Positions 9,640-22,845 of a DNA stretch of 64,000 nt are shown here, piece by piece. Position 1 is the stretch's first letter. Every line of letters starts with the position of its first letter. Source of the stretch: an uncultured Bacteroidota bacterium (GTDB taxonomy: Bacteria > Bacteroidota > Bacteroidia > Flavobacteriales > Flavobacteriaceae). The stretch lies in the NCBI GenBank assembly GCA_902587325.1, contig CACIKV010000006.1, forward strand, positions 1-64,000, in the 5' to 3' direction. The translations under genes were made by a program, and so were the position numbers. Below the pieces are notes generated by a model, which ran no database searches, was not told the DNA's origin, and saw only the letters and a list, made by a program, of their open reading frames with translations.

Positions 9640-10949
9640 TTTAAAATAAGATTATCGATTAAATCTATTTTTTGAATTTCGCTTTTTTCGTTTAGAAAAA
9701 ATATTTTATTCAAATTATCAATGATTAATTTTTTACTCATTTCTTCAAAATTTATGCTCCTAATATTAATAAAATCCTTTGAAATAATGTTATCAAGCCA
9801 TTTTGATTGTGATTCATTAATGTTGATTGAATAAAATTTATGATTGAAAAAAGTAGTTTTTAATTTAAATATCTTTTGATGAATTGCATTTAAATGAGAA
9901 TTTTGGTCATAAGACCAAAAAAACAAAACTTTTTTAGTTTTATTGTCTGTTGTAATGTCTAAAATTGATCCATTCTGATTTGCAAAATAAACTTGAGGAA
10001 AAATATTTCCAGGTGTAAGTCTCTTTTGATTTTTATATAGTTCATCAACTTCATTATTGATACTTTCAAAATTTGATATTTTAAGAAATTCATTAATAAA
10101 CTTAGATTTTTCATAGATATGTTTATTCTTTAAAAGAACTTCAAATGCTAAAAATCTGAAAAGTTTGGATTTAATTTCATTATCAGAAATCAAATCATTA
10201 GCAGTATTTAATCTATCAATCTGAAAATCAATTTTATCAATTTCTTTATTTTTAATTCTTGTAATGTTAAAAGTATATAGGTATATAAAATCAATATAAG
10301 GCTTGAAAAAAGCAAGACTATTATCGTTAAAGTTGATATTATAATCATACTTTATGTTATTCCACAATTTATCACTAATATTTTTTCTTAAAATGAATGA
10401 TTGTATTTTTTCCATATATGGATATAATAAAGCATTATTTATCAACTTTTCAGCAAATGAAGAAATTTTAACTTTTGATTTAAATTGAATAAATTTCTTT
10501 TGTTGAACTACCAAAAATGAATCCACTTTCTTTAGATATTCTTCAAATGATTCATTAAATGATTTATTTAAAATTTCTTCATTTTTTTCAAAATTCAAAA
10601 AAATATCCATAAGAAAGTTATTTTTTGAAGCCCCATTACCCATAAAAACTAGAGATTCATCAAAATCAAGACTATTTAATCTAATATATATACTATCATT
10701 CTTTTCAAGAATAAGATATTGAAACTCAGGTTGTAAAAAGAAATTATACAAACCAGGGCTAATTGAATCTAATCTCATCTGAAAAAAACCATTTTCATCA
10801 ATTGAAGATTCATTTAAGATGTCATCATCTTTATTCAATATTATTTTATCAGCTGATTTATTTAAAATTTTTCCACCAAAAAAAATTGGATGATTTTCAT
10901 TTCTGCAAGAAATAAAAAGAAAAAATAAAAAAAGAAAAATAAATCTCAT
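9636..10949 (-). CDS. Lipoprotein with DUF4369-like N-terminus and degenerate thioredoxin-like C-terminus
   Basis: Lipoprotein signal FISC; N-terminal layout as in the TlpA/DUF4369 protein at 35518; C-terminal LFFWSYDQNSH in the position of WASWCxPC. Confidence 0.65.
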   Translation of the reverse strand: MRFIFLFLFFLFISCRNENHPIFFGGKILNKSADKIILNKDDDILNESSIDENGFFQMRLDSISPGLYNFFLQPEFQYLILEKNDSIYIRLNSLDFDESLVFMGNGASKNNFLMDIFLNFEKNEEILNKSFNESFEEYLKKVDSFLVVQQKKFIQFKSKVKISSFAEKLINNALLYPYMEKIQSFILRKNISDKLWNNIKYDYNINFNDNSLAFFKPYIDFIYLYTFNITRIKNKEIDKIDFQIDRLNTANDLISDNEIKSKLFRFLAFEVLLKNKHIYEKSKFINEFLKISNFESINNEVDELYKNQKRLTPGNIFPQVYFANQNGSILDITTDNKTKKVLFFWSYDQNSHLNAIHQKIFKLKTTFFNHKFYSININESQSKWLDNIISKDFINIRSINFEEMSKKLIIDNLNKIFFLNEKSEIQKIDLIDNLILN

Positions 10950-10983
10950 TAATATAAAAATAGTATAAATATGTGTGTCTTAA

Positions 10984-15008
<4,025 letters not shown>

Positions 15009-15037
15009 TTCTGTAAAGATATATTATCGATAATTAA

Positions 15038-17140
15038 TTAACCAATTATATTCCAGGATTTATTATTTGAATTATTAACCAAATATGATTTTATATTGTT
15101 ATTTGATATGTTTATTAAATCAGGGTCAGACGATATTACTTTTTTAACTTCATCAAAAGCTTCATTAAATACATCAACATCATTTACTATATCACCAAGT
15201 TTAAAATCTAAATCACCACTCTGTCTTGTTCCTAAAACATCACCAGGTCCTCTTAATTTTAAATCTATTTCAGAAATTTTAAAACCATTGTTAGTCTCTG
15301 TCATGGCATTTATTCTAGTTTGTGCATCATTGCTTAAATTATCTTTAGTCATCAGAATACAATAACTTTCATAACTTCCTCTGCCAACTCTTCCCCTAAG
15401 TTGATGCATTTGAGATAGTCCAAATCTTTCAGCACTTTCAATAATCATAACAGATGCATTTGGAACATTAACACCAACTTCAATTACTGTTGTTGAAATT
15501 AAAATATTTGTTTTGCCAACAATAAATCTCTTCATTTCGTAATCTTTATCATTATTTTTCATCTTTCCATGTAAAACTCCAATTTGATATTTATCTCTTG
15601 GAAAATCTCTTAATAAACTTTCATAGCCATCTTCAAGAAACTTTAAATCCATTTTTTTAGATTCTTCAATTAGGGGATATACTATATAAACTTGTCTTCC
15701 GGACTTAATTTGATCTTTTAAAAAAGCAAACACTTTTAACCTATTACTATCCTTCCTATGAACTGTAACAATATCCTTTCTTCCAGGTGGCATCTCGTCT
15801 ATTATTGATATATCAAGATCTCCATATATACTCATTGTCAATGTTCTGGGTATCGGAGTTGCAGTCATAATTAAAACGTGAGGAGGGGGATTATTTTTTT
15901 TCCACATTTTACTTCTTTGCTTAACACCAAACTTATGTTGTTCATCAATTACCACATAACCAAGATTTTTAAATCTAACGTCATCTTCAAAAAGGGCATG
16001 TGTTCCAATTAAAACATCTATTTCACCAATAATTAAATCAGATAATATTAAGTTTCTCTGTAACTTAGTTGTTGAGCCAGTTAAAATTTTAACATTAATA
16101 TTAATATCGCTTAAATAGTTAATAAAAGATGAAAAATGTTGTTGTGCTAGAATTTCAGTTGGTGCAACTATGCATGATTGAAAATTATTTTCAACAGCTA
16201 TTATAACTGACATAATAGCAACAATTGTCTTTCCTGAACCAACATCACCTTGAAGAAGACGATTCATTTGTTTTTTACTAGAAAAATCTTCACGAATTTC
16301 CTTTAAGACCTTTTTTTGAGAATTTGTTAAATCAAAGTTTAATTTACTATCGAAAAAGGTCTTGAATTTATTGCTGATTGAAGGAAAGTAATATCCAGGA
16401 TTAATTCTTTTTCTATTTATTTTAACTAGATTAAATCTTAGTTGATTGAAAAAAAACTCTTCAAATATTATTTTCTTCTTAGCTATTTCTAAATGATTAA
16501 AATCTATAGGAAAATGTATATTAATCAATGATTTTCTTGTAGAATAAAAATTATACTTTTCATTAATTTCTTTATTTAGATTTTCATTTAATTCATCTTC
16601 AACAAATGAAAAAATATTTTTAATAATTTTTATAAAAAAATTATTTGTTATTCCATGATTAATAAGTTTTTCTGTTGAATGGTAAACTGGTTTAATCTTT
16701 ACAAAACCTTTTTTTACAATTGAATTCATTCTTTCAAATTCTGGATGAACCATATTTGGTTTATTGTTAAACCAAGATAATCTACCAAACAATACATACT
16801 CTTTATTAAGTTCAATTGATTTTTCTACCCAACTTAGACCTTTAAACCAGTTAATTGTCATGTAGTTATATCCATCATAAAGTTTTCCTTCAAGCCTATA
16901 CTTATTTGAAAATTTCACCAGTTTTAAATCTTTAAATACTCCTTTAATTTGAACATGAATCATTTCATTTTTAATTTCAGAAATTTTAAAAAATTTAGAT
17001 CTATCTATATATCTAAACGGAAAACTATAAAGCATTTGTTGGCATGTATTTATTTTTAATTCATCTCTAATTAATTTAGATCTAATTTTACCTATTCCTT
17101 TAATAAACTCTAAAGAAGTATTTAATTTATTGGTGTTCAC
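15038..17140 (-). CDS. recG: ATP-dependent DNA helicase RecG (GTG start)
   Basis: LLQGDVGSGKTIVA, DEQHKFGVKQR, MTATPIPRTL, ESAERFGLSQMHQLRGRVGRG. Confidence 0.96.
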   Translation of the reverse strand: MNTNKLNTSLEFIKGIGKIRSKLIRDELKINTCQQMLYSFPFRYIDRSKFFKISEIKNEMIHVQIKGVFKDLKLVKFSNKYRLEGKLYDGYNYMTINWFKGLSWVEKSIELNKEYVLFGRLSWFNNKPNMVHPEFERMNSIVKKGFVKIKPVYHSTEKLINHGITNNFFIKIIKNIFSFVEDELNENLNKEINEKYNFYSTRKSLINIHFPIDFNHLEIAKKKIIFEEFFFNQLRFNLVKINRKRINPGYYFPSISNKFKTFFDSKLNFDLTNSQKKVLKEIREDFSSKKQMNRLLQGDVGSGKTIVAIMSVIIAVENNFQSCIVAPTEILAQQHFSSFINYLSDININVKILTGSTTKLQRNLILSDLIIGEIDVLIGTHALFEDDVRFKNLGYVVIDEQHKFGVKQRSKMWKKNNPPPHVLIMTATPIPRTLTMSIYGDLDISIIDEMPPGRKDIVTVHRKDSNRLKVFAFLKDQIKSGRQVYIVYPLIEESKKMDLKFLEDGYESLLRDFPRDKYQIGVLHGKMKNNDKDYEMKRFIVGKTNILISTTVIEVGVNVPNASVMIIESAERFGLSQMHQLRGRVGRGSYESYCILMTKDNLSNDAQTRINAMTETNNGFKISEIDLKLRGPGDVLGTRQSGDLDFKLGDIVNDVDVFNEAFDEVKKVISSDPDLINISNNNIKSYLVNNSNNKSWNIIG

Positions 17141-17144
17141 TTCT

Positions 17145-17152
17145 CAAATTTA
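17145..17152 (-). promoter_or_regulatory. -7 box TAAATTTG, 4 nt upstream of the recG GTG
   Basis: Exact TAnnTTTG on minus strand. Confidence 0.5.
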
Positions 17153-17193
17153 ATTTATTAACTTTAAATTTTAATAACAGTTAAAATATTAAA

Positions 17194-19434
17194 TTGACTG
17201 AATATCTTCAAAAACTTAACAAGCAACAAAAACTTCCTGTAATTCATAAAAATGGCCCATTGATTGTTATTGCTGGCGCTGGATCAGGAAAAACAAGAGT
17301 TCTGACCTATCGTATTGTTCATTTAATTAATCAGAATATTGATCCGTTTAATATTTTAGCCTTGACATTTACTAATAAGGCAGCTGCTGAAATGAAAAAA
17401 AGAATTTCAGAAAGTGTAGGAGACTCACAAGCAAGAAATATATGGATGGGTACATTCCATTCCGTTTTTGCTAGAATTTTAAGATCTGAAGCACCTTTAT
17501 TAGGCTATCCAACAAATTTTACAATATATGATACATATGATTCTGAAAGATTAGTTTCAAATATTATTAAAGAACTTAACTTAAATAAAGATCATTACAA
17601 AACAAAGCAAATAAGAAATAGAATTTCTTCATTAAAAAATAATTTTATAACAGTTGAAAACTATTTTAATAATCCTGAGATGATTGAAGTTGATAAAATG
17701 TCTAAAAGATCAGAATTTGGAAATATTTATAAAAGATATGTTGAAAGATGCTTTAGATCCTCTGTTATGGATTTTGACGATCTATTACTTAAAACAAACG
17801 AATTGCTAAATAAATTTCCTGAAGTTCTATCTAAATATCAAGACAAGTTTAGGTATATATTAGTTGATGAATATCAGGACACTAATTATTCACAGTATCT
17901 AATTATAAAAGCTCTTTCTGATCGACATCAAAATCTTTGTGTTGTTGGAGATGATTCACAGAGTATATATAGTTTTAGAGGAGCTAACATTGATAATATT
18001 TTAAATTTCAAAAAATACTATCCAGATTGTAAAATTTACAAACTTGAGCAAAACTACAGGTCATCTAATAACATAGTTCAATGTGCAAACTCATTAATCC
18101 AAAATAACCAGTTTAAGTTGGATAAAACTATATGGACTCAAAATAATGATGGAGAAAAAATAATCATAAATAAATCATTATCAGATTCCGATGAGGGCAG
18201 ATACGTTGCCTCAAATATATTTGAGAGAAAGAATAATGAATTACTAAATAATTCATCATTTGCAGTTTTATACAGGACTAATGCTCAATCAAGGGCTGTA
18301 GAGGATGCCCTGAGAAAAATTAATATTGAATATCAGGTTTTTGGCGGATTATCTTTTTACCAGAGAAAAGAGATAAAAGATGTTTTAGCTTATTTAAGAT
18401 TAATTGAAAATCTTAATGATGAAGAGAGTTTGAGGAGAATCATAAATTTTCCGCCGAGGGGAATTGGACAAACTACTTTAGATAAGTTAACATTAATTTC
18501 TGAAAAACAAAATATCTCACTTTTTGATTCTATATCAAATCTTAATGATCCATTAGTAAAAATCAACAAAGGAACAATAGAGAAATTAGATAATTTCATG
18601 AACCAAATTCTTTCTTTTAAAGTTTTTTCTCAAAATAACAATGCATACGAAACAGTATCACATATAATTAATAAAATACAAATTGTAAATTTTTATAAAA
18701 ATGAAGGATCATTGGAGTCTTTTAATAGAATTGAAAATATAGAAGAGTTGGTTAATGGCATTAATGATTTTATAGAAGGTCAAGAAGAACTCTTTGAATC
18801 AGATAAGTCACTTTCAAAATATTTAGAGGATGTTGCGCTATATTCAGAGACTGATAAAGAAGTTTCGAATGAAAGAGTTTCTTTAATGACAGTTCATATG
18901 GCAAAAGGATTGGAATTTCCAATTGTATATGTTATCGGAATGGAAGAGAATTTATTTCCATCAGTAATGAGTATTAATTCTAGAGAAGAAGTAGAAGAGG
19001 AGAGGAGGCTATTTTATGTAGCAATGACCAGAGCTGAAAAAAGTTTAACATTGAGTTATTGTAATCAAAGATTTAAATGGGGAAATCTAAATGAATGCGA
19101 ACCAAGTAGATTTCTTTCTGAAATTGACAATAAGTACACAAATAAAAATTCTTTACACAAACAACAACCTTCTCATATTGATAACACTTTATTAAGGTTA
19201 AGAAACTTTAAAAAAAGAAAGAATATATCAAAGCTTAAATCTTTTAAATCATCTTCTCAGAATATTAAAATTAACATTAAAATTAATGATGTAGTTTTTC
19301 ATGAAAGATTTGGTAGAGGCCAAGTCAAGGAAATTGAAGAAGATGGCGAAAATTCAAGGGCAACAATTAATTTTAATAATTCGGGAGAAAAAAAAGTTCT
19401 TCTAAAATTTGCAAAATTAAAGGTTATTAAATAA
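17194..19434 (+). CDS. UvrD/PcrA-family ATP-dependent DNA helicase (TTG start)
   Basis: IAGAGSGKTRVLTYRI, ALTFTNKAAAEMK, VDEYQDTN, VGDDSQSIYSFRGA, VSLMTVHMAKGLEF. Confidence 0.95.
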   Translation: MTEYLQKLNKQQKLPVIHKNGPLIVIAGAGSGKTRVLTYRIVHLINQNIDPFNILALTFTNKAAAEMKKRISESVGDSQARNIWMGTFHSVFARILRSEAPLLGYPTNFTIYDTYDSERLVSNIIKELNLNKDHYKTKQIRNRISSLKNNFITVENYFNNPEMIEVDKMSKRSEFGNIYKRYVERCFRSSVMDFDDLLLKTNELLNKFPEVLSKYQDKFRYILVDEYQDTNYSQYLIIKALSDRHQNLCVVGDDSQSIYSFRGANIDNILNFKKYYPDCKIYKLEQNYRSSNNIVQCANSLIQNNQFKLDKTIWTQNNDGEKIIINKSLSDSDEGRYVASNIFERKNNELLNNSSFAVLYRTNAQSRAVEDALRKINIEYQVFGGLSFYQRKEIKDVLAYLRLIENLNDEESLRRIINFPPRGIGQTTLDKLTLISEKQNISLFDSISNLNDPLVKINKGTIEKLDNFMNQILSFKVFSQNNNAYETVSHIINKIQIVNFYKNEGSLESFNRIENIEELVNGINDFIEGQEELFESDKSLSKYLEDVALYSETDKEVSNERVSLMTVHMAKGLEFPIVYVIGMEENLFPSVMSINSREEVEEERRLFYVAMTRAEKSLTLSYCNQRFKWGNLNECEPSRFLSEIDNKYTNKNSLHKQQPSHIDNTLLRLRNFKKRKNISKLKSFKSSSQNIKINIKINDVVFHERFGRGQVKEIEEDGENSRATINFNNSGEKKVLLKFAKLKVIK

Positions 19435-19462
19435 AAAAGGGAACACAAAATGTCCCCTTTTC
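19433..19462 (+). terminator. Probable bidirectional intrinsic terminator between the convergent helicase and OmpA genes
   Basis: AAAAGGGAACA-CAAAA-TGTCCCCTTTT: 11-bp arms (19435-19445 / 19451-19461) with one mismatch, A/T tracts on both sides. Confidence 0.75.
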
Positions 19463-19481
19463 ATATACTAATTGTTATTAA

Positions 19482-20339
19482 TTAGTTTGACGCTGCTTTC
19501 ATCCCTTGTTCAATTAAATCATAAAATTGATCAAGTTTTGGAAGAACAACAATTCTTGTTCTTCTATTCTTGGCTCTTCCATCAGATGTGTCATTATCCA
19601 TGACAGGAATGTAAGAACTTCTACCAGCAGCAGTCATTCTCTCAGGCGGGACACCAAAATCATTTTGTAAAACTCTAACTACTGAAGTTGCTCTTTTAAC
19701 ACTTAAATCCCAGTTGTCAAGTAGAATTTCATTTTGAATAGGGACATCATCAGTATGTCCTTCAACCATAAATTCAATCTCAGGTTTATCTAAAACTACC
19801 TGAGCAACTTTCCCAAGAACCTCTTTAGCTCTGTCGGAAACATAATAACTTCCGCTGTTAAACAATAGTTTATCAGAAATTGAAATAAATACTACACCCT
19901 TTTCAACATTAACTTCAATATCATTGTCATTAATATCTATAAATGCGCCTTTAAGGCTTGTTACTAAAGCCAGAGTTACTGAGTCTCGTCGAGTTACTGC
20001 ATCCTGCATTGTTCTGATAACAAGATCTTTTTCTTGAAGACTTTCAAGTGATCTTTCTAAATTCTCAGCACCTTTCTGGGACAGGGTTGTCAAATTACCC
20101 ATGTTATTAATTAAGTCTTGATTATTAGCTTTTAAAAAAACTACTTGATCCTGAAGAGCTTTCATGTTTGCCTCAGCAGTTGCTTTTTCATCAAGACATG
20201 TATTTAATTTAACTGTGGCTGAATTTAGTAGATTCAAGTTGTTTTGATTTGTCGCTTCAAGTTCAGCAAATTTCTTTTGAGAAACACATGAGGATAATAA
20301 AACAACAAAGGATAGAATATATAAAACACTTTTTTTCAT
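19482..20339 (-). CDS. OmpA family (peptidoglycan-binding) lipoprotein-like protein
   Basis: Signal with SSC; C-terminal LLFNSGSYYVSDRAKEVL, VEGHTDDVPI, NDTSDGRAKNRRTRIV. Confidence 0.93.
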   Translation of the reverse strand: MKKSVLYILSFVVLLSSCVSQKKFAELEATNQNNLNLLNSATVKLNTCLDEKATAEANMKALQDQVVFLKANNQDLINNMGNLTTLSQKGAENLERSLESLQEKDLVIRTMQDAVTRRDSVTLALVTSLKGAFIDINDNDIEVNVEKGVVFISISDKLLFNSGSYYVSDRAKEVLGKVAQVVLDKPEIEFMVEGHTDDVPIQNEILLDNWDLSVKRATSVVRVLQNDFGVPPERMTAAGRSSYIPVMDNDTSDGRAKNRRTRIVVLPKLDQFYDLIEQGMKAASN

Positions 20340-20391
20340 GATAAAATTTTAATAAGTATATGAAATTAAAAAAAATGAAATTAAAATTATA

Positions 20392-21390
20392 CTAAATTTC
20401 GGAAAAAAATTTTTTTCTTTTGAAGAAGAAATTATAAAAAATTGATTTACAATAATAAAATTTAAAATTTGAGTTTCTACTTGATCTTAATCTAAAAATA
20501 TTGATCAAATTCATTATGATAAAAAAATATGCTTTAATTATACCTTTAACTACTTTAAAATTTAAAGTGATTAAAGAGACTATTAGTATAATAAAATCTA
20601 TAAAAAATCTTCCTGTTAAGGAAACAAACATTAATTTTTTAGGTAAGTTTTTAATTAACATAACTAATGAATTTCTAAAATTCAAATAGTTTTTATTGAC
20701 AGTATTATAATTAAGTGTCGCTCCTCCCAAATGATAAACATTTGCATTTCCAATAACAACAATTTTATTACTGTTATTATTATTTTTCAATCTCCAACAT
20801 AAATCTATTTCCTCCATATGAGCAAAAAAGGAGGAATCAAAACCATTGACAGAGTTAAAGGAGGATTTTCTTATAACTAAACAACACCCACTGGCCCAAA
20901 AAATTTCTCTTGTAGTACTATATTTTGTAACATCTTCAATCTCTGTGAAAATTCTTCCTCTACAAAACGGATAACCAAATAAGTCAATAAATCCACCTGA
21001 AGCACCTGCATAATCAAAAATTTTTCTGTTTGTATAATTAATTATTCTAGGTTGTGCAGCTACTATTTCTGGGTTTTTTTTAAAAACTTCAATTATATTA
21101 TTAACTGATTTTTTATCAATAAATGTTGCATCATTATTTAAACATATGAATAATTCAGCATTTATCTTATTTAAAGATTTATTGTATCCTCCAGCGTATC
21201 CGAAATTTTTTTCATTTATAATTACTTTAATGTTTGGATATTCATTAATTATATAATTTACAGAATCGTCATCAGAACCATTATCAACAACATAAAAATC
21301 TAATCCTAAACAATTTTTAATTAGTTGTGGAATAAATATTTTTAATAAGTTTAAACCATTATAATTTAAAACAACAATTGCAACTTTCAT
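20392..21390 (-). CDS. Glycosyltransferase family 2
   Basis: VAIVVLNYNGLNLL, YVVDNGSDDDSV, FICLNNDATF. Confidence 0.92.
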   Translation of the reverse strand: MKVAIVVLNYNGLNLLKIFIPQLIKNCLGLDFYVVDNGSDDDSVNYIINEYPNIKVIINEKNFGYAGGYNKSLNKINAELFICLNNDATFIDKKSVNNIIEVFKKNPEIVAAQPRIINYTNRKIFDYAGASGGFIDLFGYPFCRGRIFTEIEDVTKYSTTREIFWASGCCLVIRKSSFNSVNGFDSSFFAHMEEIDLCWRLKNNNNSNKIVVIGNANVYHLGGATLNYNTVNKNYLNFRNSLVMLIKNLPKKLMFVSLTGRFFIDFIILIVSLITLNFKVVKGIIKAYFFIIMNLINIFRLRSSRNSNFKFYYCKSIFYNFFFKRKKFFSEI

Positions 21391-21830
21391 AAATTAGTGT
21401 AATTTGGTAAAGAATTTATTTTTTCAATTTTATCATTGGATTTCTTTAAAAATAAATGATTAATTCCATTTGTCAGCATTAAAAAATTGGATTTTAAATA
21501 TTGATTGTAGATAAGTATTTGATCAATTGCTTTTTCATTTAATTTAACATCAAAAGACTTGCATTCAATAAGTATTGAACACTTCCCGACTGAATTATAA
21601 ACAACAATATCAAATCTTTTTTTAAGTTTATTTATAATAAATTCTTTTTCTAAGTTGATATGCGACTCCGGAACACTTAATTCATTTATTAAAAAATTAA
21701 CAGTATTTTGTCTTACCCATTCTTCCTTTTTTAGCTCAATATATTTTTTTCTAATAACATCGAATACATATAGTTTGTTATCTTTATTTTTGAACTTTAA
21801 ATTATAATTTTCAAAATTTAATTTTTTCAT
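21387..21830 (-). CDS. HsdR N-terminal-like (PD-(D/E)XK fold) domain protein; start MKKLNFENYNLK at 21830
   Basis: RKKYIELKKEEWVRQNTVNFLINELSVPESHINLE... ILIECKSFDVKLNEKAIDQILIYNQYL; nuclease-like IECK motif. Confidence 0.82.
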   Translation of the reverse strand: MKKLNFENYNLKFKNKDNKLYVFDVIRKKYIELKKEEWVRQNTVNFLINELSVPESHINLEKEFIINKLKKRFDIVVYNSVGKCSILIECKSFDVKLNEKAIDQILIYNQYLKSNFLMLTNGINHLFLKKSNDKIEKINSLPNYTNL

Positions 21831-22845
21831 GATTACAATTTCAAATGTAGAACATTTTAAAGAAGAGATTAAATCAATAACCAATAATATAAATCATAAT
21901 TTATATTTAATAAATTCTGAACAATTATATTTTATTTCTGCATTTATCAAAATTTTTAAAGAAAAATTGCCAGATGAACTAAAAACATTCAACGAATATA
22001 TTTTGTATGGTGATGAGATAAACTTTAATGAATTATTATTAAAAGCAAATAATTATCCAATGATGGGGGATAGACAGCTTTTTTTAGTTCGAGATTCAAA
22101 TAATTTAATCAAAGAAATTGATAAATATTTTAATAAACTAAAATCAATTCCTAAAACATCACTAATTGTTTTGTTTATAAATGATCCAAATATCTCAAAA
22201 AAAACAAAGATTGTAAACTACTTTAAAGAAAGTGGAAGATTAATTAATTTTAAAAAAATATATGATAATCAACTTCACAACTGGGTAATATACATATCAA
22301 GTAGATATAATTTTAAGTTGGACTACAAGACATCTCAGTTGATAATTGAACTTACAGGAAATAATTTAAGTAAAATTAATAATGAATTTGAAAAACTAAG
22401 TCTAAACAAAAAGGATAGTTTAGGAATCAACGAAGAATTAATTTTAAATCATTTCGGAATAAATAATGAGTACAATTTATTTGAATTGCAAAATCAATAT
22501 GGAAAAAGGGACCTTATGAAAGTTTTAAAAATATCAGATCATTTTTCTAAAAATCCAAAGAAATACCCTGTTCAAGTCGTTCTCATGAATATCTATAATT
22601 ATTACCTGAAAATTTTTCAAATTCAATCTCTCAAAAAATTAAATGATTCTGAAGTTTCAAAGCAGGTAGGAATAAATCCATTTTTTTTAAACGAATTTAA
22701 AAATGCCAGTATGAATATTAGTATGAAAGAAACTGTTAAAACTTTAAACACTATTAAAAACTATGATTTAAAATCTAAAGGAATAAATACATTAGTTCAA
22801 GACGAAAAAATATTGAAACAGCTTGCTCTCGAAATACTAGGATAG
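21829..22845 (+). CDS. holA: DNA polymerase III subunit delta
   Basis: YLINSEQLYFI...NYPMMGDRQLFLVRDSNNL; ELTGNNLSKINNEFEKL. Confidence 0.9.
   Translation: MITISNVEHFKEEIKSITNNINHNLYLINSEQLYFISAFIKIFKEKLPDELKTFNEYILYGDEINFNELLLKANNYPMMGDRQLFLVRDSNNLIKEIDKYFNKLKSIPKTSLIVLFINDPNISKKTKIVNYFKESGRLINFKKIYDNQLHNWVIYISSRYNFKLDYKTSQLIIELTGNNLSKINNEFEKLSLNKKDSLGINEELILNHFGINNEYNLFELQNQYGKRDLMKVLKISDHFSKNPKKYPVQVVLMNIYNYYLKIFQIQSLKKLNDSEVSKQVGINPFFLNEFKNASMNISMKETVKTLNTIKNYDLKSKGINTLVQDEKILKQLALEILG

Noticed and set aside
21387-21830. Restriction-modification system
   Set aside because: Only an HsdR_N-like domain is present; no methyltransferase, specificity subunit or helicase motor
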